Of a stretch of DNA of 64,000 nucleotides, positions 33,935 to 43,600 are shown piece after piece. The stretch is taken from assembly GCF_023006325.1 (NCBI RefSeq), contig NZ_JAINDF010000005.1:124001-188000 (forward strand), written 5' to 3'. This DNA comes from Kordiimonas marina. Lineage in GTDB: Bacteria > Pseudomonadota > Alphaproteobacteria > Sphingomonadales > Kordiimonadaceae. The position numbers and the translations under genes were made by a program. The notes beneath the pieces were generated by a model. The model was given only the letters and a program-made list of their open reading frames with translations, had not been told where the DNA came from and ran no database searches. Each line of letters starts with the position of its first letter. Position 1 is the stretch's first letter.

Positions 33935-33963
33935 TTGACGTGGGGCCCGCGCATTCATAGGTA
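33935..33963 (+). promoter_or_regulatory. Candidate promoter of the def-fmt-truA operon
   Basis: TTGACG at 33935-33940 is followed after 17 bases by TAGGTA at 33958-33963, 39 bases before the def start. The -35 is good and the -10 weak. Confidence 0.4.
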
Positions 33964-34001
33964 AGGCGCGAACGAGACCCTAAACCGGACGGAATGCCCG
34001 C

Positions 34002-34520
34002 ATGGCCAAACTAGAAATCATCAATGTGCCTGACCCGCTTCTCAAGACCATCTCCGAGCCTATCGGCCAGGTGGATGACGACCTCAGGCGCCTGATGGAC
34101 AATATGCTGGAGACCATGTACGACGCGCCCGGTATTGGCCTGGCCGCCATTCAGGTCGCGATCCCCAAGCGCGTAATCGTGGTCGATGCTGAAGGCGATG
34201 ACGAGGTCAAGAAGCCGAAATTCCTGGTGAACCCGCAGGTGACCTGGGAATCGGAAGAGCTGAATGTCTATAACGAAGGCTGCCTGTCGGTGCCTGAGCA
34301 TTATGCCGAGGTCGAGCGTCCGGCGTCGGTGAAGGTCAAGTATCTGGACTATAACGGCAAGGAGCAGGAAGAGCAGATGGACGGCCTTCTCGCCACCTGT
34401 GTCCAGCATGAGATCGACCATCTGAACGGCATCGTTTTTATCGACTATCTGTCGCGGCTGCGCCGTAACATGATCATCAAGAAGGTCCAGAAGGCGACCA
34501 AGGACATGGCTGTCCTTTAG
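34002..34520 (+). CDS. def: Peptide deformylase
   Basis: A 172-residue Fe2+ enzyme that removes the formyl group from new proteins. All three motifs are present: GIGLAAIQ (44-51), EGCLSVPE (metal ligand Cys94) and QHEIDHLNG (His136, Glu137, His140). It is a normal-length type 1 deformylase. It is followed 45 bases later by fmt, whose product adds the formyl group. Confidence 0.97.
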   Translation: MAKLEIINVPDPLLKTISEPIGQVDDDLRRLMDNMLETMYDAPGIGLAAIQVAIPKRVIVVDAEGDDEVKKPKFLVNPQVTWESEELNVYNEGCLSVPEHYAEVERPASVKVKYLDYNGKEQEEQMDGLLATCVQHEIDHLNGIVFIDYLSRLRRNMIIKKVQKATKDMAVL

Positions 34521-34565
34521 GCCCCATGGTTCCCGGCACCGCCTGATTAGGGGGAGTTCCCGCCA

Positions 34566-35492
34566 ATGCGTATCGCTTTCATGGGCACGCCCGACTTTGC
34601 GCTGCCGACCCTGGATGCCCTCATCGCCGGTGGCCACGATATCGCTGCGGTCTACACCCAGCCGCCGAGGCCTGCAGGCCGGGGCAAGCGCGAACAGAAA
34701 AGCCCGGTTCACCGCCGGGCCGAAGAGGCAGGGCTCACCGTTTTCACGCCAATCAGCATGAAGGCCGAGGAAGAGATCGAGCGGTTTGCCGCGCTGGAGC
34801 TCGACTGCGCTGTCGTCGTCGCTTTCGGCCAGATCCTGCCGGTGGCGGTTTTGGACGCGCCGACATACGGCTGTGTGAATGTGCATGCGAGCCTGTTGCC
34901 GCGCTGGCGCGGTGCCGCCCCCATTCACCGCGCGCTGATGGCTGGCGACCGGGCGACCGGGGTATGCATCATGCAGATGGAAGCCGGGCTCGATACCGGG
35001 CCGGTGTTGATGCGCGCCACCACGCCGATTGCCGCGGAGGACACCACCGAAAGCCTGCATGACCGGCTGGCGCAGATGGGCGGTGACCTGATCAATGACG
35101 CGCTTGAGGGCCTCGCGGCCGGGACGCTGACGCCGGAGATACAGCCGGAAGAGGGCGTGACCTACGCCAAGAAGATCGACAAGGCCGAAGCCCGTATCGA
35201 CTGGACCCGCCCGGCGGCGGAGATCGGCCGCATGGTGCGCGGGCTATACCCGTTCCCGGGCGCCTGGACCGAGGTCGATGGCGAACGGCTTAAAATTCTG
35301 GCTGGGCACGTCGACGAAAAAGCCAGCGGCAGCGCCGGCGTATTGCTTGACGATGAGCTGTTGATCGCGTGTGGCGACGGGGCTTACCGTATCGACCGGG
35401 CCCAGCGCGCGGGGAAAGCTGCGATGGACCGGGAAGTCCTCCTCCGTGGGTTCAGCATTCCGGCGGGAACAAAATTGTCTAGTGCAACTTAA
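34566..35492 (+). CDS. fmt: Methionyl-tRNA formyltransferase
   Basis: A 308-residue enzyme that formylates initiator Met-tRNA using 10-formyl-tetrahydrofolate. It starts [19 protein letters not shown]. The folate-binding and catalytic region is [20 protein letters not shown], with the later [10 protein letters not shown]. The C-terminal tRNA-binding domain includes [30 protein letters not shown] lies upstream of the start. It is the middle gene of def-fmt-truA. Confidence 0.96.
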   Translation: MRIAFMGTPDFALPTLDALIAGGHDIAAVYTQPPRPAGRGKREQKSPVHRRAEEAGLTVFTPISMKAEEEIERFAALELDCAVVVAFGQILPVAVLDAPTYGCVNVHASLLPRWRGAAPIHRALMAGDRATGVCIMQMEAGLDTGPVLMRATTPIAAEDTTESLHDRLAQMGGDLINDALEGLAAGTLTPEIQPEEGVTYAKKIDKAEARIDWTRPAAEIGRMVRGLYPFPGAWTEVDGERLKILAGHVDEKASGSAGVLLDDELLIACGDGAYRIDRAQRAGKAAMDREVLLRGFSIPAGTKLSSAT

Positions 35493-35503
35493 TTTGGGAC
35501 CTG

Positions 35504-36271
35504 TTGTCGGTGCAACGTTTCAAACTAACCATAGAATATGACGGCAGGCCCTTCTTCGGCTGGCAGAAGCAGGACAATGGCCCGACCGTTCAGGCGGCGC
35601 TTGAGGCTGCCTGCCGCTGCTTCGCGCCTGACGAGGACATCACCGTCACAGGTTCGGGCCGCACCGACGCGCGCGTCCATGCGCTTGGCCAGGTCGCGCA
35701 CATAAATCTTGAACGGGAGATGACCATTGATGCGCTTCAGGGGGCGCTCAACTATCACCTCCGGCCGAACCCGGTATCGGTGCTCAAGGTCGAAGCGGTG
35801 GATGATGATTTCCATGCCCGCTTCTCCGCGACCAAGCGGCACTACACCTACCGTATCCGCAACCGGCGTGCGCCGCTGACGTTCGAGCGCGGGCTGGTGT
35901 GGCAGGTTACGCGCCCGCTGGACGCCGAGGCGATGCATGAGGCGGCGCAGGTCCTTGTCGGCACGCACGATTTCACCACCTTCCGTCACACCGCATGCCA
36001 GGCCAAAAGCCCGGTGAAGACCATCGACTATCTGACGGTCGAGCGCGAGGGCGATGAAATCCGCCTTCACGCCGGGGCGCGGTCTTTCCTGCATCATCAG
36101 ATTCGCTCGATCACCGGCACGCTTAAGCTGGTTGGTGAAGGAACCTGGACCAAGGACGATGTGCAGGCCTCCCTTGAGGCCAAAGCCCGCACCGCGCTGG
36201 GCCTCAATGCGCCGCCCGACGGGCTTTATTTCCGCGCGGTCGAGTATGGCGATATCGCCCCCAAGGCGTAG
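35504..36271 (+). CDS. truA: tRNA pseudouridine(38-40) synthase
   Basis: A 255-residue enzyme that makes pseudouridine at tRNA positions 38-40. The catalytic aspartate is Asp55 in [29 protein letters not shown] and [15 protein letters not shown] are typical TruA segments. The start must be non-ATG: TTG at 35504, or GTG at 35510, which is better placed after GGGAC. Both lie within 18 bases of the fmt stop. It ends the def-fmt-truA operon. Confidence 0.95.
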   Translation: MSVQRFKLTIEYDGRPFFGWQKQDNGPTVQAALEAACRCFAPDEDITVTGSGRTDARVHALGQVAHINLEREMTIDALQGALNYHLRPNPVSVLKVEAVDDDFHARFSATKRHYTYRIRNRRAPLTFERGLVWQVTRPLDAEAMHEAAQVLVGTHDFTTFRHTACQAKSPVKTIDYLTVEREGDEIRLHAGARSFLHHQIRSITGTLKLVGEGTWTKDDVQASLEAKARTALGLNAPPDGLYFRAVEYGDIAPKA

Positions 36272-36317
36272 ATTCCTAAAAATCGTTCTATTTTTTAACG
36301 AGTTGATTAACTTCTTG

Positions 36318-36338
36318 CCGTACCGTCGTGGAGTACGG
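36318..36338. repeat. Small inverted repeat after truA
   Basis: CCGTAC and GTACGG flank a 9-base spacer in the gap between truA and the methyltransferase-like gene. No T-run follows, so it is not a clear terminator. Confidence 0.3.
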
Positions 36339-36396
36339 ACACCTGATACCGATTGGGTGCCCGTCTTTTATGTAAACGCGTCGACGAGGGGTCGGA

Positions 36397-37119
36397 ATGA
36401 AGGAAAACATAGCCTATTCGATGGCTCTGGATCTGTTGTTCAACGGTCAGAATGTTGACTATTGTGAGCGACCCATGAGCCTTTCGGCTGTTTTCACCAT
36501 GTCGCTTTTTGTCGAACTTCCGGAACGGGCCCATGTTGCCGTCGTGGCACCGGGCGGCGGCCGGTTGGTCAAGAACCTCACCGACCGCGGCTATATGGTT
36601 GATGCTTTTGAGGGTCGCGATGAATGTATCGGCCACCTGGAGCGGATGTTCCAGAATGATTCGAACGTCAAAATCCTGCCGGTCCGCCATTTGGACGACC
36701 CGACCCGCCGCGACCGCATGAATTTCGACGCGCTTTTCTGCATGGATGACCTGCGCTCATTCCGTGAACAGCAGGAATGGACCGAAGACGTCCAGAAAAT
36801 GATCAAACCCGGTGGGTATTTTGTCTATTCGCAGGTCTCAGACCGGTTACCCGCGAAGAGGAACACGCTCGATAAGCATTTCAACCTCGTCGGCAACTAT
36901 AATGTCAGCGAGGAAACCGCCGCCCACATCAAGCACAGCTACCTGGGGCTTGAGGATTGGTCCCCGGCCGATGACCAGCTCAAGACCGCGGTCAAGACGC
37001 TGGGCATGGTGGAAACCGCGTCAGGGCTTCGCCGCAGCATCCTCACCAAGGGGGTTGAGGTGCGCTACGTCGCCTGGCGGAAGAAGGTGCCGCAGCGGCG
37101 TACCTCAAACGAGGATTAA
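36397..37119 (+). CDS. SAM-dependent methyltransferase-like protein
   Basis: A 240-residue protein with a Rossmann-like core. VAVVAPGGGRLVKNLTDRG resembles motif I of class I methyltransferases, VDAFEGRDECIGHLE fits motif II, and FDALFCMDDLRSF with IKPGGYFVYSQV fits later motifs. No specific family was recognised and the substrate is unknown. It stands alone between truA and the convergent DUF1289 gene, whose stop it overlaps by 4 bases. GGGGTCGGA precedes the start. Confidence 0.6.
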   Translation: MKENIAYSMALDLLFNGQNVDYCERPMSLSAVFTMSLFVELPERAHVAVVAPGGGRLVKNLTDRGYMVDAFEGRDECIGHLERMFQNDSNVKILPVRHLDDPTRRDRMNFDALFCMDDLRSFREQQEWTEDVQKMIKPGGYFVYSQVSDRLPAKRNTLDKHFNLVGNYNVSEETAAHIKHSYLGLEDWSPADDQLKTAVKTLGMVETASGLRRSILTKGVEVRYVAWRKKVPQRRTSNED

Positions 37120-37307
37120 TCCTCGGTTTTTCCTGAAACCTGATTTTTCCGGCGCGCCGCTCTTATGAGAATGGCGCGCTTTTCATCTGGGCTTGCCGCC
37201 GCCCATTGACCGATTTCTGAGAGATTCCGGAAACAGCCCACGCATACCTCGCCTGCGGCATCCAGCCGGCAGACATCGATGCAGGGGCTCGGGATCTCCG
37301 TCGTCAT
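37116..37307 (-). CDS. DUF1289 family small protein
   Basis: A 63-residue protein with the DUF1289 cysteine pattern: PSPCIDVCRLD, then GEVCVGCFRNLSEI. The four cysteines (CxxxC and CxxC) suggest a metal or iron-sulfur site. The function is unknown. The start overlaps the acyl-CoA synthetase stop by 4 bases (ATGA), so the two are probably translated together. Confidence 0.88.
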   Translation of the reverse strand: MTTEIPSPCIDVCRLDAAGEVCVGCFRNLSEIGQWAAASPDEKRAILIRAARRKNQVSGKTED

Positions 37308-39094
37308 CCGCGCTTGTAGAGGCCCTCAAGCGCCTCGCCGTAAACCTCTTTCACCACATGACGGCGCAGCTTCAAGGTCGGCGTCATCTGCTCATTCTCG
37401 ATGGTGAAGCTTTCGGGGGCGATGATGAATTGCCGGATTTTCTCAAGGTTCGATAGCCGGTGGTTGACCCGCGCGACGGCGGTATCGAGCGCTTTCCTGA
37501 GGTCAGGGTCGGAGGCCAGGTCTTTGAGGCCGCCTTCCTTGCCGTTTTCCTTGGCCCAGCCCGCCAGCCACTCGACGTCCGGCACGATCAGGCCGACAAG
37601 GTGCGGGCGCCTGTCGCCGTAAACCATCGCCTGGGCGATTTCGTCCTCAAGCGCCAGCATGCCTTCGATGCGCTGGGGGGAGACATTGTCGCCCTTGTCG
37701 TTGACGATGATGTCTTTCTTGCGGTCGGTGATCTCCAGATAGCCATCTTCGTCGAAGCGGCCGATATCACCCGTGTGCAGCCAGCCGTTGACGATGGTGC
37801 GCTCGGTGGTGCGTTCGTCGCGCCAATAGCCCTTCATTACCTGTTCGCCGCGCACGAGGATTTCCCCGTCTTCGGCGATCATGACTTCGGACTGCTCGAA
37901 TATCTTGCCGACGGTATGCAGCTTGGGGGCTGAGGGCGGGTTCACCGAAATCACCGGTCCGGCTTCTGTCTGGCCGTAGCCCTGCAGGAGCGGCAGGCCG
38001 AGGGCGGCGAAGAAATAGCCGACATCGGGTGCGAGCGGGGCGCCGCCGGAGACAAGCGCCTTGAGCCGGCCGCCGAACTGGCCTTTGACCTTGCGCCGGA
38101 CGACGAGGCTGAGCACGGCGTTTTCGATTTTCTCCTTCACCGAAAGCTTCTCGCCCTTGGAGATACGGGTGCCAAGCTCGATACAGCGTTCGAACAGCCG
38201 GGCCTTGGCGCCGCCGCCCTTGAGGACGGAGCGGCTGATCCGGGTCCGGAGCATCTCAAACAGGCGCGGCACCACCACCATGATGGTGGGTTTGGTCTCG
38301 GCCATGTTGGCGGCCAGCTTGTCCAGGCTTTCGGCGTACCAGATTTCTGCACCCAGGCTGAGGGGCAGGCACTGGCCGGCGGTATGTTCGTAAGCGTGGC
38401 TGAGCGGCAGGAACGACAGGAAACTGTTGCCCTTGAGGCCCAGTTCTTTGATCACGGTGGCCGCGCCTTCGCAGTTATGCAGGATGGCGCCGTGGTGGAT
38501 CATCACGCCCTTGGGCGCGCCGCCGGTGCCGCTGGTGTAGATGAGACAGGCGATATCGTCGCGGCTGGTTGTAGCAACGCGGGCCTGGCAATTGCCAATG
38601 TCGGCGTCTTCCGTGGACAGGACCGTATCCCAGTCATGCAGCGCGACATTGAGGCTTTGCTCGATCTTGGTCGGCTCGATGACGATGGTGTGCTCCAGAT
38701 CGTCGGACTGGTGCGCGGCCTTGAGGAAGGTGCGGGCGAGCGACTTGGTGGAAACAACCGCCGCCTTGGCGCCGCTGTTTTCCAGGATATGGAGATAGTC
38801 GCGCGCGGTATAGGTGGTGTAGGCGGGAACGGTGATGGCCCCAAGGGTCATGATGGCCAAATCGGCGATGAACCATTCCGGCCGGTTTTCGCTGACGATG
38901 ACGACCCTATCGCCAGCCCCGACCCCAAGGCGTTCAAGCCCTGCCGCGAGTTTGGCGACCTTTTCGGCGGTTTCGCGCCAGCTGAGGGTCTTCCAGGCCC
39001 CGTCTGATTTTGCGTGCAGAAACGGCTTGTTCGCGAATGTTGCCGCCTGCTCATAGAACATTGCAGTCAGGCTCGGCCAGCGCTTGATCGGCAT
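37304..39094 (-). CDS. Long-chain acyl-CoA synthetase (AMP-forming)
   Basis: A 596-residue member of the FadD15/long-chain ACS group that activates fatty acids to acyl-CoA through acyl-AMP. The AMP-binding motif is YTSGTGGAPKGVMIHHG. GYGQTEAGP and TGDIGRFDEDGYLEITDRKK are the later adenylation motifs. The Met at 39094 has GGGAGGAAAGG upstream; the frame to 39196 adds unconserved sequence. Its exact fatty acid range is not visible. Confidence 0.9.
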   Translation of the reverse strand: MPIKRWPSLTAMFYEQAATFANKPFLHAKSDGAWKTLSWRETAEKVAKLAAGLERLGVGAGDRVVIVSENRPEWFIADLAIMTLGAITVPAYTTYTARDYLHILENSGAKAAVVSTKSLARTFLKAAHQSDDLEHTIVIEPTKIEQSLNVALHDWDTVLSTEDADIGNCQARVATTSRDDIACLIYTSGTGGAPKGVMIHHGAILHNCEGAATVIKELGLKGNSFLSFLPLSHAYEHTAGQCLPLSLGAEIWYAESLDKLAANMAETKPTIMVVVPRLFEMLRTRISRSVLKGGGAKARLFERCIELGTRISKGEKLSVKEKIENAVLSLVVRRKVKGQFGGRLKALVSGGAPLAPDVGYFFAALGLPLLQGYGQTEAGPVISVNPPSAPKLHTVGKIFEQSEVMIAEDGEILVRGEQVMKGYWRDERTTERTIVNGWLHTGDIGRFDEDGYLEITDRKKDIIVNDKGDNVSPQRIEGMLALEDEIAQAMVYGDRRPHLVGLIVPDVEWLAGWAKENGKEGGLKDLASDPDLRKALDTAVARVNHRLSNLEKIRQFIIAPESFTIENEQMTPTLKLRRHVVKEVYGEALEGLYKRG

Positions 39095-39394
39095 TGGACC
39101 TTTCCTCCCATCCCTTCCCAGTGATTGCTGCTTTTGTGGCCTAAAAAATGCTCGGCGGCAAGTCCGCTTCGCGTGCCGCCCAGCGGATTGAGGCAAGCCC
39201 CGGGTGTTACATGGGAAGCACAGGCGTGCGCGGGGCTGAAAAAAAGTCGTCCGGTTTGACCGATGGCCCTTGCCAGCAAGCGGACAGGGTGCGATACCGT
39301 AACGGAAAGCGCGCCGGGCCGGCTGTTGTTTTGCCGGGGGTTTCCTTGGGAATCAGGCTGGTGCGCACAAGTCTTAAGAATGCGGTTGGTGGCC

Positions 39395-40561
39395 ATGGCT
39401 GGCACACACGAAGACATCGAAGACGCACCCCTGCCGGAAGATCCTGTCCGGGACGACTTTTCTTCTGCGGAGAAGGGTGCCTCCAATCTTCCAGAAGATG
39501 TATCCACCGATATTTCCGCTGACATTGCCGATGAAAAACGTCTGCATTTGAAGGCTTTCGATTATTGGCTTGGCCTCAAGGGCGACAGGCCGTTGCCGCT
39601 GTTCGGGGAACTGACGCCCGGCGGTCTCGCGCCCTACAGGACCAACGCCCTGCTGTTGGAATTTTCCGATGCCGGACCCGTGGTGCGTTTCATCGGAGAC
39701 AAGGTCAGCATCCTGATCGATGCGCCGATCATGGCCGGCACCAACCTCAGCGATTTTCCAAACTCCACCTTCGCCCAGGCGCTCATTGGTCAGCTGGCCG
39801 ACGAGGTCGGGCGGGCGACGGCGACCGAATTCGAATTTGTCGAGGATTTGCTGGATTGCCGCGGGATCATGCTGCCCTTCAGCCGGGATGGCGCCCACGC
39901 CAATTTCGTCATGGTGGTGACCAATTTCCGCCGCCGCGAAGGCTTAGAGCACGGCGAAAGCTTTGTGCTGGATGACCTGCGCATGGCTTGTGAACGTGCG
40001 GCGCGCGATGTGGTGCATCTGGACGGTGGTAGCCGGGACAGCCTTTATGAAGCCCTTTCCCGGGCGCTCGCCCTCTATGAAGAGGGCCGGAACAATCCGG
40101 CGGCCTATCAGGCCATGTTGGCGGCTGAAGGGCTGAAGGTCCAGGCGCGGGCGCCGTTTACCCCCGCGCTCAAGCTCACCTTCGGCAAGGATTATGACAA
40201 GACCCGGCTGACCGAATATGCCGCGGCTCTATCCTGTGCTGCGCGTGCGGGCAAAAGCGCCGCCACCCTGGTCGCCTTCCTGAAGGCGGTTCCGGGCGGC
40301 ATCAAGGGCTGCGTCCAGCAGGAACGCGCGGAACGCCGCAAGGCCAAGGGCACGGCGCTTCATGCCCGCGAAGAAGCCATGCTGCAGGCGGCCCGGACGG
40401 CCAAGCCGGTCAAACTGCAGGATATCAAAACCGAAGATGAATTTTGCCTGATCCTCGGGCGCCGAAACAAGGACGGCGCAATCGAGCTTCTGGGTACTGC
40501 CGACGCCGGCGATGGCACCACTGAAAGAGTGTTGCGCCGGTTTATACAACAAAAACCATAA
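39395..40561 (+). CDS. PAS_5-type (DUF1488-like fold) PAS domain protein
   Basis: A roughly 388-residue protein. An acidic N-terminal tail (residues 1-45) leads into a PAS domain of the PAS_5 type common in alphaproteobacteria (AFDYWLGLKGDRPLPLFGEL, FSDAGPVVRFIG, LPFSRDGAHANFVMVV). The C-terminal half has a conserved helical stretch (ALSCAARAGKSAATLVAFLKAVPG) and no enzymatic motif. The Met at 39380 is an alternative start; neither has a clear ribosome-binding site. It lies 42 bases upstream of the glutamate dehydrogenase gene on the same strand. Confidence 0.65.
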   Translation: MAGTHEDIEDAPLPEDPVRDDFSSAEKGASNLPEDVSTDISADIADEKRLHLKAFDYWLGLKGDRPLPLFGELTPGGLAPYRTNALLLEFSDAGPVVRFIGDKVSILIDAPIMAGTNLSDFPNSTFAQALIGQLADEVGRATATEFEFVEDLLDCRGIMLPFSRDGAHANFVMVVTNFRRREGLEHGESFVLDDLRMACERAARDVVHLDGGSRDSLYEALSRALALYEEGRNNPAAYQAMLAAEGLKVQARAPFTPALKLTFGKDYDKTRLTEYAAALSCAARAGKSAATLVAFLKAVPGGIKGCVQQERAERRKAKGTALHAREEAMLQAARTAKPVKLQDIKTEDEFCLILGRRNKDGAIELLGTADAGDGTTERVLRRFIQQKP

Positions 40562-40603
40562 CAGATATTTCCACGGGTAACGGGTTACAGAGGGACAAGT
40601 AAG

Positions 40604-43600
40604 GTGACCACGGACGAACAACGAAAACAGATCATGGCCGAAGTCAGCCGGTTGGCAATTGAGGCAATGTCCGGTGAAGCTTTTGAAGAGTTTGAGGCTT
40701 TTCTGAACGAATTTTACGGCTCCAAGGGTCCTGACGACCTGATGGACCAGCCGCCCGCAACGCTGTTTGCCATTGCGCACAGCATGTGGGAGGGCGGCGC
40801 GACCCGCAAGGCGGGCAAGCCGGTCATCCGGCTCCTCAATCCGCGCACCAAAGCCTGGAATACCCACCATACGGTTATCGAAATCGTCAATGACGACATG
40901 CCGTTCCTGGTTGATTCGATCACTGGCTGCCTGGCGGTTACACACCACCACCGCGTCCATATGATGCACCACCCGATCGTTACCGCGAACCGGGACGACA
41001 AGGGCAAGCGCGTCGGCAAGGACGCGGGCAAGCCGGTCTCCGAAAGCTATATGTATATCGAGATCGACGCCCAGTCGGACAAGGCTGTGCTCGCCGATAT
41101 CAAAGCGGCGCTCGAAGACACGCTGGAAGATGTCCGCTCGGCGGTGGCTGACTGGAAGGCCATGCTCGCCAAGATCGATGAGACGGTTGCGTCCCTCACG
41201 GTCAACCCGCCGCCCATCGACCAGGAAGAGGTGGACGAAACCATCCGTTTCCTGCGCTGGCTTGGCGCCGACCATTTCACCTTCCTCGGGTTCCGGGAAT
41301 ATCGTTTCGATGGCGACCCGGCGACCTTCGATTTCAACCGGGTTGAAGGCTCGGGCCTCGGTATCCTCCGTAACCCTGAACGGAACGTGCTTCGGGACAA
41401 GGATGGCCTGACACCCATGTCGCCGGAAATCCGTCACTTCCTGATCCAGCCGGACCCGCTGATCATCACCAAGGCCAACGTGAAGTCGACCGTGCACCGG
41501 CCGTCGCATCTGGACTATATCGGCGTCAAAATCTTTGATGCTGATGGCCATGTGATCGGTGAGCGGCGCTTTGTCGGCCTCTTTACCTCGCTGTCCTACA
41601 GCCAGTTCGCGCATGATGTGCCGGTGCTCCGGGGTAAGGTCAACAATGTGCAGAAGCGCGCGCACTTCTTCAGTCCGCGCTCCTATGCCGCTAAGGCGAT
41701 CTCGCACATTATGGAAACCTTCCCGCGGGATGAGCTGTTCCAGATCAGCGAAGACCGGCTCTATGAAACCGTCATGGGCGTGCTGCAGCTGACCGAACGC
41801 CCGCGTCCGCGCGCCTTCGTGCGGCCGGACCGGTTTGGGCGCTTTGTGTCCGCCATCGTCTATGTTCCACGTGAAAACTATCATTCGGGGCTGCGCTCGG
41901 CGATCGCCGACATCCTGTGCAAAAGCTTCAACGGCGAAGTGTCGGTCTATTACGCCATGCTGAGCGAAGAAGCGCTCGCCCGCTGGCACTTCATCATCCG
42001 GACCCGTCCGGGCGAAGTGGGTCACCCGAGCGAGGAAGAGATCAACCGCCAGATCGCCGAAGCCGCCCAGGGCTGGACAGACCGACTTCACCAGGAGCTG
42101 GTCAGCCACCATGGTGAGGAAGTCGGCAACCGGCTGCATCATGAATATAAGAACCGCTTTACGGTGGCGTACCGTGAAGCTTTCACGCCGTCGCAGGCCG
42201 CGTACGATGTGGCCAAGCTGGAGGAGGTCGCGGGCCGGGATGATATCCGGGTCGATTTCTACCGGCATCTCAGCGACGGGGAAGACCGTTTCCGCCTGAA
42301 GATCTATCACGGGACCCAGCTGATCGCGCTGTCGAGCTGTATGCCGATCCTGGAGAATATGGGCTTCCGCGTACTGTCCGAGCATAGCTATGAAATGCGG
42401 GAAGGCGCGCCTGGTTATATCCATGATTTCGCGCTCGGCCGCCCGGAAGGCACGCCGTTCTCCCTCGACCGGCTCAAGCCGCTGGTTGAAGAGCTCTATA
42501 TGAAGATCTGCCAGGGCGCGTCGGAAAACGACGGCTTCAACGAACTGGTGCTGACCTCTGCCATGGGCTGGGACGAAATCATCATCCTGCGCGCCTACGG
42601 CAAATACCTGCGCCAGCTCGGCATGGGCTATACGCCGGATTATATCGCCGACAGCATGGTCGAACATTCCACCTTCTCGGCACAGCTTGTGGCGCTCTTC
42701 AAGGTACAGTTCGACCCGCACTATGCCTCGGCCAACCGGGACCAGCTCGCGGGTAACATTATCAGCGACCTCAGGAACCAGCTTGAGGGTGTGACCAGCC
42801 TCGACCATGACCGCATCCTGCGTGCCTACATGAATGTCATCAAGGCGACGCTCAGGACAAACTTCTACCAGCCGGGTGTTCTGGAAGGCGACGACGAACG
42901 CGCGCTTGCCTTCAAGATCCGCTCCCGCCAGGTGGATGAAGCGCCGCTGCCGAAGCCTTTCGCCGAGATCTGGGTCTACAGCCCACGGGTCGAAGGCGTG
43001 CACCTGCGCTCCGGCCCTGTGGCCCGTGGTGGCCTGCGCTGGTCCGACCGGCGCGAGGATTTCCGCACCGAGGTGCTCGGCCTTGTGAAGGCGCAGCAGG
43101 TCAAGAACGCCGTGATCGTGCCGCAGGGTGCGAAAGGTGGCTTCTTCCCGAAAATGCTGCCGACCTCGGGTGACCGTGAAGCCTTCCTCGCTGAAGGCGT
43201 GGCGGCGTACCGGTCGTTCGTGCGCAGCCTGCTGTCGCTGACCGACAACCTCAAGGGCGGCAAGGTCATTGCGCCTTCGGATGTGGTGCGCCGGGACGAT
43301 GACGACCCCTATCTGGTCGTCGCGGCCGACAAGGGCACGGCGACCTTCTCGGATATCGCCAACAGCCTGTCGGAAGGCCAGAAATTCTGGCTCGGGGATG
43401 CGTTCGCGTCCGGCGGCTCCCACGGCTATGACCACAAGAAGATGGGCATCACCGCGAAAGGGGCCTGGGTCAGTGTCCAGCGTCACTTCCGCGAGATGGG
43501 TATCAATGTCCAGAAGGACCCGATTGATGTGATCGGTGTTGGCGACATGGCGGGCGACGTGTTCGGGAACGGCATGCTGCTCTCGAAAACCATTCGCCTC